From Patescibacteria group bacterium (lineage in GTDB: Bacteria; Patescibacteriota; Patescibacteriia; UBA2591; UBA6264): DNA of 8,635 nucleotides. Below are positions 1 through 4,797 of this stretch, piece after piece. Within the stretch, counting starts at the first letter, position 1. Each line of letters starts with the position of its first letter. Made by a program: the position numbers and the translations under genes. Under the pieces are notes generated by a model that saw only the letters and a program-made list of their open reading frames with translations, did not search any database and had not been told where the DNA came from. The stretch covers positions 1 through 8,635 of the forward strand of contig JAHIMV010000058.1 in the NCBI GenBank assembly GCA_018896315.1. The letters run 5' to 3'.

Positions 1-211
1 CAAATTTGTCTAAATTTACGACCCAGCCCTTTCTAACCTTTAAATTTTAGAAAAACTGGGATTAATTAATTTATTATTTGCAACACATCTCCCCGTTACC
101 TCAGAAAGAGCTGGGGAAGGAAATTTCGTTACAAATTTGAGCACCCTGTTAAATGCCACCCTGTGGCAATTTCGCTAAAAGCGAAATTATTTAACAGGGT
201 AAAGGTTTTGT
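1..211 (-). repeat. Class A spacer, copy 1: 211-bp near-identical direct repeat
   Basis: Identical to 3235-3445 except at 120/3354, 158/3392 and 164/3398 (208/211). Minus-strand order is the three-way junction (143-200) then a terminal stem-loop whose outer arms 1-9 and 131-139 (CAAATTTGT / ACAAATTTG) enclose two smaller hairpins (22-60 and 91-116). The window ends where copy 2 has only two more bases before the rpmJ ATG, so the downstream gene (probably rplQ) should start within a few bases of the edge. Confidence 0.95.
143..200 (-). other. Three-way-junction structure, copy 1
   Basis: A 12-bp outer stem (143-154 with 189-200, ACCCTGTTAAAT / ATTTAACAGGGT) encloses two hairpins without any unpaired base at the junction. 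They are GCCAC-CCT-GTGGC (155-167) and a 9-bp stem AATTTCGCT with loop AAA (168-188). Confidence 0.85.
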
Positions 212-213
212 AA

Positions 214-246
214 CTGAAATTTGTTCGCTAATTCTCCAAATTTCAG
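214..246 (-). other. Post-stop hairpin after rpoA
   Basis: CTGAAATTTG (214-223) pairs with CAAATTTCAG (237-246), 10 bp with a 13-nt loop. It starts 11 nt after the rpoA stop and is the first element of class A copy 1. No T-run follows, so a terminator role is not indicated. Confidence 0.6.
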
Positions 247-256
247 ACAAAGCCCT

Positions 257-1069
257 TTATTTTTTAGGCTTTTTCTTGGCTGTTTTCTTTTTAACTGTTT
301 TCTTTACTGCCTTTTTAACTGGTTTTTTAACAATCTTTTTAACTGTTTTCTTTACTGCCTTTTTATCAATTTTTTCTCCTAAGTTTACTAAACTATCAAA
401 CTGTTGGGTTAATAATTGACTGGCCTTTAAAAACGCCTGGATTGGTGAAATACTGCCGTCAGTTTCAATCCCTAAAATAATCTTATCAAAATCTGTTCTT
501 TTCCCTACTCTCATATTTTCTACATTGACAGAAACATTTAAAATCGGACTAAAAATTGAATCGGTAACAATTGTACCGATTTCTAGACCAGCTCGTAATT
601 TTTCTTCCGAAGCGACCCAACCATATCCATTAGTTACCCATATATCCATTTCTAAATTGACTTTCTTGTCTGTTAAAGTGGCAATTAATAAATCAGGGTT
701 AACTATTTCCACGTCTGATGACTTTTCAATATCACCTGCTTTAACCTTTTTTTCTCCACTTACCTTTAAGCTTAGTTTAATAGGCTCGTCTTTTTCAGTA
801 AGAATTTTTAAACGAAGGGCTTTTAGATTTAAAATGATTTCTAAAATATCTTCTTTAACTCCTTCTAATGTAGAAAATTCATATTTGACTCCTTTTATTT
901 TTACTGCTGTTACCGCCGCTCCCGATAAAGAGGTCAATAAAACCCTTCTTAGGGCGTTGCTCCAGGTAATACCATATCCCGGCCAACAAGGTTCAATAAA
1001 AATTTGACCTTTGTTTTTATTTTTAGGGTCCAGTTGAGATTCAACTTTTGTTGGTAAAAAATTCTCCAT
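257..1069 (-). CDS. rpoA: DNA-directed RNA polymerase subunit alpha without a recognisable C-terminal domain
   Basis: Alpha subunit of RNA polymerase; its N-terminal domain dimerises and nucleates assembly of beta and beta'. With the ATG at 1067-1069 the protein has 270 residues. It shows the alpha-NTD hallmarks GYGITWSNALRRVLL (31-45), STLEGVKEDILEI (66-78) and the conserved segment around FSPILNVSVNVENMRVG (173-189). After about residue 235 the usual alpha-CTD (helix-hairpin-helix fold that contacts UP elements and activators) is missing. A 35-residue Lys/Val/Ala/Thr tail of KKAVKKTVKK-type units ends the protein instead. A 27-bp sequence occurs twice in the tail (291-317 and 339-365), so the tail expanded by duplication. 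A TTG at 1121-1123 would add 18 residues, but those look unlike any RpoA N-terminus, whereas MENFLPTK fits. Last ribosomal-operon gene in the window; a class A spacer follows its stop. Confidence 0.95.
   Translation of the reverse strand: MENFLPTKVESQLDPKNKNKGQIFIEPCWPGYGITWSNALRRVLLTSLSGAAVTAVKIKGVKYEFSTLEGVKEDILEIILNLKALRLKILTEKDEPIKLSLKVSGEKKVKAGDIEKSSDVEIVNPDLLIATLTDKKVNLEMDIWVTNGYGWVASEEKLRAGLEIGTIVTDSIFSPILNVSVNVENMRVGKRTDFDKIILGIETDGSISPIQAFLKASQLLTQQFDSLVNLGEKIDKKAVKKTVKKIVKKPVKKAVKKTVKKKTAKKKPKK
291..365 (-). repeat. 27-bp direct repeat encoding the lysine-rich RpoA tail
   Basis: Identical 27-bp copies at 291-317 and 339-365, 48 bp apart in phase, encode the KKAVKKTVK units. The 16-codon period indicates in-frame duplication within rpoA. 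Confidence 0.85.
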
Positions 1070-1186
1070 ATAATTCAATTTAACAATATAACAATTTAAA
1101 AACCAAACAATACTATCTCGCAAAAAAACAATATTTATAATCTCTTTTGTTAAATTGTTAAGTTGCTTAGTTGTTAGGTTGATTAT
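1070..1186 (-). repeat. Class C spacer between rpsD and rpoA
   Basis: Starts right after the rpsD stop with the same word family as 1814-1928, including identical AATTGTTAAGTTG at 1153-1165 and degenerate TTGYTTAG units. The rest is AT-rich. No Shine-Dalgarno sequence or promoter is recognisable. Confidence 0.55.
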
Positions 1187-1813
1187 TTATCGACTATAAA
1201 AACCAATAATTAACTCTGTTTCAAATGTCTGAGGTAAATCCTCTGAGGCTGGATTTTTTAAAATCTTGATTTCTGGTTTTTTCTTATCTAAACTAGCCCA
1301 AGCCGGAAAAGTGTCCCTATCTTTAACCTGCTCTATTTTTTCTTTTACTTTTTCTATAATCGCTTTTTTTTCTTTAGGTTGAATAGCATCCCCTGTTTTC
1401 ACTTGATAAGATGGCACATCAACTAGCCGTCCATTAACTAAAATATTTCCATGACTAATCAGCTGTCGGGCTTGTCTACGAGAACTAGCAAAACCTGCTC
1501 GATAAACAACATTGTCTAATCTTTTTTCTAAAAAAGCTAAAAATATCTCTTCTGTATTGCCTTCTTTTTTCTTGGCTTTAACAAAATAATTTTTAAATTG
1601 TTTCTCTGAAACATAATAAGAACGTCTTAATTTCTGTTTTTCTCTTAATTGGCGGCCATAATCTGATATGCGGCCATAACCTTTGGGTCCGTGTGCTCCT
1701 GGCGGATACTTTTTCTTAACTAAAACACATTTTTGAGAATTGCAACGATCTCCCTTTAAAAAAAGTTTTTTACCTTCTCGACGACAAATTTTACATTGGG
1801 GACTAGACTTCAT
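1187..1813 (-). CDS. rpsD: 30S ribosomal protein S4
   Basis: Primary 16S rRNA-binding protein that nucleates assembly of the 30S body. The 208-residue length matches bacterial S4. The N-terminus carries a zinc-type cysteine set, C7-x2-C10 and C24-x4-C29, then the S4/S9 N-terminal segment with PPGAHGPKGYG and the basic stretch DYGRQLREKQKLRRSYYVSE. The S4 RNA-binding domain is at about 97-150, with KRLDNVVYRAGFASSRRQAR and HGNILVNG. The C-terminus ends in the expected ELIIGFYSR-type motif. In other bacteria S4 often autoregulates the alpha operon; no recognisable S4 target site was identified here. The start is the only ATG that gives the canonical N-terminus, and it has no Shine-Dalgarno sequence. 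Spacers of 115 bp (to rpsK) and 117 bp (to rpoA) are unusually long for this cluster. Confidence 0.98.
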   Translation of the reverse strand: MKSSPQCKICRREGKKLFLKGDRCNSQKCVLVKKKYPPGAHGPKGYGRISDYGRQLREKQKLRRSYYVSEKQFKNYFVKAKKKEGNTEEIFLAFLEKRLDNVVYRAGFASSRRQARQLISHGNILVNGRLVDVPSYQVKTGDAIQPKEKKAIIEKVKEKIEQVKDRDTFPAWASLDKKKPEIKILKNPASEDLPQTFETELIIGFYSR

Positions 1814-1928
1814 TTTAACATTTTAACAAACGCTTCGCCCCGTCACTTGCGAGCAAGTGAGGGCTTCGCTTTAACAATTTAACATATTTAATTGTTAAGT
1901 TGTTTAGTTGTTTAGTTGTTTAGTTGAT
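1814..1928 (-). repeat. Class C spacer between rpsK and rpsD
   Basis: Right after the rpsK stop come three TTGTTTAG units (plus strand, about 1899-1922) and AATTGTTAAGTTG (1890-1902). Stems TTAACAAT / ATTGTTAA (1871-1898) and TCACTTGC-GA-GCAAGTGA (about 1841-1858) follow. No gene seen. Confidence 0.6.
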
Positions 1929-2306
1929 TTACACTCTTCTTGCTTTTCTAGAACGACAACCATTATGAGGTAATGGGGTAATGTCTTTAATAGACAAAAT
2001 ATTCAGACCATTAGAATAAAGTGATCTGACAGCTGATTCTCGACCCATACCCACGCCTTTAATAAAAACTTGGACCTCTTTAAGTCCTGTTTCTTTGACT
2101 TTTTCAACAACATTCCTGACAATAACACTTGCGGCATAAGGAGTAGCTTTTTTAGGCCCTTTAAAGCCCAATTTACCAGCGCTAGCCCAAGCCAAAACAT
2201 TGCCAGATGGATCAGTTAAGCTAACGATTGTATTGTTATAAGAAGCCTTAATATAAGCACGGCCTCGAGGAACGTTTTTAATTATTTTAGATTTCTTCTT
2301 TACCAT
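1929..2306 (-). CDS. rpsK: 30S ribosomal protein S11
   Basis: S11 binds 16S rRNA on the 30S platform next to the mRNA exit region. The 125 residues cover the full family, from the basic N-terminus and GRAYIKASYNNTIVSLTD through GNVLAWASAGKLGFKG and the ATPYAA segment to FIKGVGMGRESAVRSL. It ends in the diagnostic PLPHNGCRSRKARRV tail. Gene order rpsM-rpsK-rpsD-rpoA is the usual alpha-operon order. The start codon is unusual: upstream mRNA is complementary to it, and the ATG forms the end of a 17-bp interrupted stem (2304-2355). No Shine-Dalgarno sequence is visible. Low or conditional initiation is an inference from that structure. Confidence 0.98.
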   Translation of the reverse strand: MVKKKSKIIKNVPRGRAYIKASYNNTIVSLTDPSGNVLAWASAGKLGFKGPKKATPYAASVIVRNVVEKVKETGLKEVQVFIKGVGMGRESAVRSLYSNGLNILSIKDITPLPHNGCRSRKARRV

Positions 2307-2355
2307 AATTGTCGAAATTTTAGAGCGTAGCGATAAAAATTTCGCTACAATTATG
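2304..2355 (-). promoter_or_regulatory. Hairpin that pairs the rpsK start codon
   Basis: CATAATTGT (2304-2312) pairs with ACAATTATG (2347-2355), and GAAATTTT (2314-2321) with AAAATTTC (2336-2343); a 1/3-nt internal loop and a 14-nt terminal loop separate them. In the mRNA the initiator AUG is the last three pairs of the stem. A competing stem GTAGCGA / TCGCTAC (2327-2333 with 2342-2348) would free it, so a two-state switch is possible. Confidence 0.55.
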
Positions 2356-2439
2356 AGTACCCTGTTAAATAAAAATCTTTGATTTTTAATTTGCTTTGCA
2401 AATTATTTAACAGGGTAAAGGTTTTCTAACAAAAATTTC
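2337..2439 (-). repeat. Class A spacer, divergent copy 3
   Basis: Between rpsM and rpsK. It shares AAATTTCGYTACAA, GAGYACCCTGTTAAAT and ATTTAACAGGGTAAAGGTTTT with copies 1 and 2. Sequences inside the constant stem are unrelated, although the paired architecture is kept. Confidence 0.85.
2359..2416 (-). other. Three-way-junction structure, copy 3
   Basis: Same invariant 12-bp outer stem (2359-2370 with 2405-2416). The inner arms are replaced by AAAAATC-TTT-GATTTTT (2371-2387) and AATTTGC-TTT-GCAAATT (2388-2404). Again nothing is unpaired at the junction and both loops are 3 nt. Total length is 58 nt, the same as copies 1 and 2. Confidence 0.85.
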
Positions 2440-2460
2440 TGCGTCTGCGACTTGAAATTT
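2433..2460 (-). other. Post-stop hairpin after rpsM
   Basis: AAATTTC (2433-2439) pairs with GAAATTT (2454-2460), with a small inner GTC-TGC-GAC stem. It occupies the same slot as the hairpins after rpoA and infA but has a different sequence. Confidence 0.5.
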
Positions 2461-2473
2461 CTGAGAAAACTCT

Positions 2474-2863
2474 TTAAGTCTTTTTAGCTGCGGACTGGCG
2501 CCCACTGCCCATGGTTTGACGGACATTACCCCTAACGGTTCTGCTGTTTGTTTTTGTTCTCTGTCCTCTAACTGGTAAATGAACTGTATGTCGTAAGCCG
2601 CGATAACAGCCAATCTCTTTTAATCGCTTAATATTACCGGAAATATCCCTTTTTAAGGTTCCCTCTGTACGACACTTGTTTTCTATAACCTTTCTTAATT
2701 GTTCAATTTCTGAAGTAGTTAAATCTTTAACCCGTTTGTCTGGATTAATTTTGGTTTGTTTTAAAATCTTATTTGAAGTGTTGCGACCAATACCAAAAAT
2801 ATAGGTTAAACCTATTTCAGTTCTTTTATTAGAGGGTAAATTAACACCAACAATTCTTGCCAT
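2474..2863 (-). CDS. rpsM: 30S ribosomal protein S13
   Basis: S13 sits in the head of the 30S subunit and forms the inter-subunit bridges with the 50S. The 129-residue protein has the canonical start MARIVGVNLPSNKR, the helix-two-turn-helix region YIFGIGRNTSNKIL, the central helices (SEIEQLRKVIE), and the RNA-binding GCYRGLRHTVHLPVRGQRTKTNSRT region. A Lys-rich C-terminus follows. Length and motifs are ordinary. It is preceded by a 255-bp palindromic spacer after rpmJ and followed by the third class A spacer. No Shine-Dalgarno sequence precedes the ATG. Confidence 0.98.
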   Translation of the reverse strand: MARIVGVNLPSNKRTEIGLTYIFGIGRNTSNKILKQTKINPDKRVKDLTTSEIEQLRKVIENKCRTEGTLKRDISGNIKRLKEIGCYRGLRHTVHLPVRGQRTKTNSRTVRGNVRQTMGSGRQSAAKKT

Positions 2864-3118
2864 AAACGTTTACGCTTAAATAACCAATAACCAAGATACA
2901 AGATACCTGCCTGCCAGCAGGCAAACAAATCCCAAATAACAAATCACAAATCCCAAACAAATTCTAAATCCCAAATCTCAAATTCAAAACTGCTTGTTGT
3001 TTGGAATTTTGAATTTTGAACATTTGATATTATTTGAAATTTGGTGCTTGAAATTTGGTGCTTTATAGCTTGTTTGGTCATTGTATCTTGGAATATAGAA
3101 TTTCCGCACAGGGTGCGG
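2864..3118 (-). repeat. Palindromic spacer between rpmJ and rpsM
   Basis: Terminal inverted repeat CCAAGATACAA (2891-2901) / TTGTATCTTGG (3081-3091) encloses nested arms CCAAACAA (2953-2960) / TTGTTTGG (2997-3004) and an AATTCAAAA / TTTTGAATT stem. It also has a hairpin TGCCTGC-CA-GCAGGCA (2908-2923) and a 14-bp tandem pair TTGAAATTTGGTGC (3034-3047, 3048-3061). AAATCCCAAAT-like words fill the rest. No ORF; it may be a decayed miniature element. Confidence 0.65.
3104..3118 (-). other. Hairpin abutting the rpmJ stop codon
   Basis: CCGCAC-AGG-GTGCGG, a perfect 6-bp stem with a triloop that touches the TAG at 3119-3121. No T-run follows. It resembles the GCCAC-CCT-GTGGC arm of the class A junction in reverse orientation. 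Confidence 0.6.
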
Positions 3119-3232
3119 CTATCCTTGTCTTTGTTTATGTTTAGGGTTCTTGCAAATAACGCGAACCTTTTTGCCGCGTCGAATAACTTTACACGAACGA
3201 CAAATCTTTTTAACTGACGCTCTTACCTTCAT
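3119..3232 (-). CDS. rpmJ: 50S ribosomal protein L36
   Basis: Small zinc-ribbon protein of the 50S subunit. Reading the minus strand from the ATG at 3230-3232 to the TAG at 3119-3121 gives 37 residues that begin MKVRASVKKICRSCKVI and end KHKQRQG. C11, C14, C27 and H32 form the expected C-x2-C...C-x4-H zinc site, and the length is typical of bacterial L36. It lies between infA and rpsM, the standard position. The ATG follows class A spacer copy 2 by two bases, and a CCGCAC-AGG-GTGCGG hairpin abuts its stop codon. The only gene in the operon that uses TAG. Confidence 0.97.
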   Translation of the reverse strand: MKVRASVKKICRSCKVIRRGKKVRVICKNPKHKQRQG

Positions 3233-3234
3233 GC

Positions 3235-3445
3235 CAAATTTGTCTAAATTTACGACCCAGCCCTTTCTAACCTTTAAATTTTAGAAAAACTGGGATTAAT
3301 TAATTTATTATTTGCAACACATCTCCCCGTTACCTCAGAAAGAGCTGGGGAAGAAAATTTCGTTACAAATTTGAGCACCCTGTTAAATGCCGCCCTGCGG
3401 CAATTTCGCTAAAAGCGAAATTATTTAACAGGGTAAAGGTTTTGT
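3235..3445 (-). repeat. Class A spacer, copy 2: 211-bp near-identical direct repeat
   Basis: Same orientation as 1-211 and 98.6% identical. It lies between infA and rpmJ and its end is two bases from the rpmJ ATG. The two copies flank the rpmJ-rpoA block as direct repeats. Confidence 0.95.
3377..3434 (-). other. Three-way-junction structure, copy 2
   Basis: Same as copy 1 but the first arm is GCCGC-CCT-GCGGC (3389-3401). The A-T pair of copy 1 has become G-C on both sides of the stem. The second arm (3402-3422) is unchanged. Confidence 0.85.
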
Positions 3446-3449
3446 TGCT

Positions 3450-3489
3450 AAAAAATCTTCGCCTCTCGACAAGCTTGAGGCTCGATTTT
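3450..3489 (-). terminator. Possible attenuator/terminator hairpin after infA
   Basis: Stem AAAATC / GATTTT (3452-3457 with 3484-3489) plus GCCTC / GAGGC (3461-3465 with 3477-3481), 11-nt loop. On the minus strand the 3' arm runs into a TTTTTT tract. Most of that tract lies inside the stem and essential genes follow, so partial attenuation or RNA processing is as likely as termination. Confidence 0.3.
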
Positions 3490-3503
3490 ATCAGACAAAA
3501 CCG

Positions 3504-3734
3504 TTAAAATCGGTATACTATTCTGCCTTTGGTTAAATCATAAGGACTCATCTCTAGTTTTACTCGATCGCCTGGCGAAATTCTAATGCGATGTATTCTC
3601 ATTTTTCCAGAAAGGTGAGCTAAAATGTCTTTTCCATTATCTAGTTTTACGCGAAAGCTAGCCGAGGGTAATAGTTCCTCAACTACGCCTTCGGCAGTTA
3701 AAAAATCCTTTGAGATTTTTTCACGATCAGGCAT
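3504..3734 (-). CDS. infA: Translation initiation factor IF-1
   Basis: IF-1 binds the ribosomal A site during initiation and supports IF-2 and IF-3. The 76 residues form one S1-like OB fold, with AEGVVEELLPSASFRVKLDNG, the core ILAHLSGKMRIHRIRI, PGDRVKLEMSPYDLTKGRI and the terminal VYRF (IF-1 usually ends VxRY/F-like). A short 8-12 residue N-terminal extension relative to E. coli is the only difference. It is first in the infA-rpmJ-rpsM-rpsK-rpsD-rpoA unit, here next to cell-wall genes rather than secY/adk/map. It has a predicted 250-nt structured leader, and a class A spacer begins 3 nt after its stop. Confidence 0.97.
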   Translation of the reverse strand: MPDREKISKDFLTAEGVVEELLPSASFRVKLDNGKDILAHLSGKMRIHRIRISPGDRVKLEMSPYDLTKGRIVYRF

Positions 3735-3775
3735 AATTTAAATAAAATGTAAAATGTAAATATCAAAATGTAAAA

Positions 3776-3836
3776 TTCAGGTATTCGCCTTTGGCGAATT
3801 TTAAGAACCTGCTCGCTTCGCTCGCAGAACCCTGAA
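3776..3836 (-). other. Branched hairpin structure in the infA leader
   Basis: Outer stem TTCAGG / CCTGAA (3776-3781 with 3831-3836) encloses ATTCGCC-TTT-GGCGAAT (3783-3799) and a weaker CTGC...GCAG hairpin (3809-3827). It recalls the class A junction, with two arms and triloops, but has unpaired joints and a different stem. Confidence 0.5.
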
Positions 3837-3885
3837 ATTAAATCTTATTGTATAAATAACAAGGTAATTTAATTATAATATAATC

Positions 3886-3909
3886 GTAAATTTTCGTTAG
3901 AAAATTTAC
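3886..3909 (-). other. Class B hairpin, infA leader copy
   Basis: GTAAATTTTC-GTTA-GAAAATTTAC, a perfect 10-bp stem with a 4-nt loop, inside the 40-bp block shared with 4920-4959. Confidence 0.7.
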
Positions 3910-3992
3910 ACCTTAATTTTGACTTTTGATTTTTAAATTTTAAATTACTTATGTTCCTATGTTCTCATGTTCTAATGTTCTTATGTTCTAAC

Positions 3993-4035
3993 ATTTTACA
4001 CACTTATTAAATACTGTCAAGTATTTTTATGTCAA
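3993..4035 (-). promoter_or_regulatory. Promoter for the infA-rpoA operon with duplicated -35 box
   Basis: Minus strand: TTGACA (4020-4015), 16-nt spacer, TAAAAT (3998-3993). A second TTGACA (4035-4030), 18 nt from TTTAAT (4011-4006), gives an overlapping alternative. Both -35 boxes arise from a perfect 15-bp tandem repeat (4015-4029 and 4030-4044) whose outer copy includes the stop of the upstream gene. Predicted transcript start is near 3986. Confidence 0.65.
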
Positions 4036-4041
4036 GTATTT

Positions 4042-4731
4042 TTAGCTATCCAAAAGCTTAATAGAAAAATTAATGTGATTGGAAAAAACTGGCATTTGCT
4101 GCCAAAACCAAGGCCATAAATTTATCTCTACTTTTTTAATACTTAATAAATTCTCTAAATTTTGACTGGCAAAACTCTTTTTTTTAAATCTAATCTCTTG
4201 TTTTAATTTATCAAGGTCATATTTCTTAACAACCTCTTCTTCTAAGAAAATTTTGATTGTCCATTGTCTTTTAGAAAAGTCTTTTTTTAAGATTTCAATT
4301 TCCCATTTTTCTGGATGAAACTCAAAAACCTGTTTTCCCAACTCAATTTCTGAAAATTGGTTATCATTAATTAACTCTTGCTCAGCTTCATTTAATAAAT
4401 TTTGAACTTTATAGATAACTAACCATTCTAAGTCTTTTTCTTTAAAAACAATTATCTGTTCTGTTTTATCGTCCTCTAATTCCTCTATGAATTTATACCC
4501 AGACCAAACTTCTTTATCTCGGCTAATAATTACCCTAGCCGGAATAGTATCTAAATTAAAAAGTATTGTTTCTGTAAGGCTGTCTAATTTTATTTCAAAA
4601 TCCATAATCAAAGGCTCTGAGGCAACGATTAAGTCTATCTGGGCCCTGGGAAACCAAGTAAAGAAAAAAATTAGAATTAGAATTATTAAACCTGTTAAAT
4701 AAAACCTTAAAGTTGGAAACTGATATTGCAT
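4042..4731 (-). CDS. Unrecognised single-pass membrane protein (extracytoplasmic domain)
   Basis: I do not recognise this 229-residue protein at family level. A strong hydrophobic segment at about 10-27 follows a short N-terminus and suggests a signal anchor with the rest outside the cytoplasm. Residues 30-70 (RAQIDLIVASEPLIMDFEI ... IPARVII) and the C-terminal region 190-225 (a short helix, then VEINLWPWFWQQMP and a final beta strand) recall the membrane-proximal and C-terminal parts of Patescibacteria proteins often annotated baseplate J-like. That resemblance is from memory and weak. The position after murB makes FtsQ a natural guess, but the length and the absence of a clear POTRA or beta domain pattern do not support it. 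Charged, helical middle part (110-180). Flanked on both sides by class B spacers; the -35 box for infA lies just after its stop. Confidence 0.7.
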   Translation of the reverse strand: MQYQFPTLRFYLTGLIILILIFFFTWFPRAQIDLIVASEPLIMDFEIKLDSLTETILFNLDTIPARVIISRDKEVWSGYKFIEELEDDKTEQIIVFKEKDLEWLVIYKVQNLLNEAEQELINDNQFSEIELGKQVFEFHPEKWEIEILKKDFSKRQWTIKIFLEEEVVKKYDLDKLKQEIRFKKKSFASQNLENLLSIKKVEINLWPWFWQQMPVFSNHINFSIKLLDS

Positions 4732-4797
4732 AATAGAAAATGTAAAATGTAAATATCAAAATGGAAAATGACAATGTAAAATTCAAAATTATTTTTA

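Larger units (their letters stand above)
3735..4041 (-). repeat. Class B spacer/leader before infA
   Basis: In transcription order: promoter, five TATGTTCT-type octamers (3950-3989), AAAATC words (about 3921-3936), a 40-bp block (3881-3920), a variable slot with a branched hairpin structure (3776-3836), and a 27-bp block (3744-3770) 9 bp before the infA ATG. The 40- and 27-bp blocks are identical to 4920-4959 and 4737-4763. Confidence 0.8.

Noticed and set aside
78..92. Four-codon ATG-TGT-TGC-AAA mini-ORF in the class A repeat (minus strand)
   Set aside because: Too short, and the purine-rich stretch before it touches the ATG; likely chance.
143..200. Three-way junction as a rho-independent terminator
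   Set aside because: No T-run follows on either strand, and in copies 2 and 3 essential operon genes follow.
525..1007. Plus-strand 160-codon ORF opposite rpoA
   Set aside because: It lies entirely antisense to a well-conserved gene and resembles no known protein.
1..3445. Insertion sequence or composite transposon formed by the 211-bp repeats
   Set aside because: No transposase ORF lies in or between the repeats, and the enclosed genes are normal operon genes.
3950..3989. Regular 8-bp repeats as a possible CRISPR array
   Set aside because: Units are tandem with no spacers, too short, and no cas genes are near.
4042..4731. FtsQ assignment from its position after murB
   Set aside because: Only the membrane anchor fits; no POTRA/FtsQ pattern is visible and the C-terminus differs.
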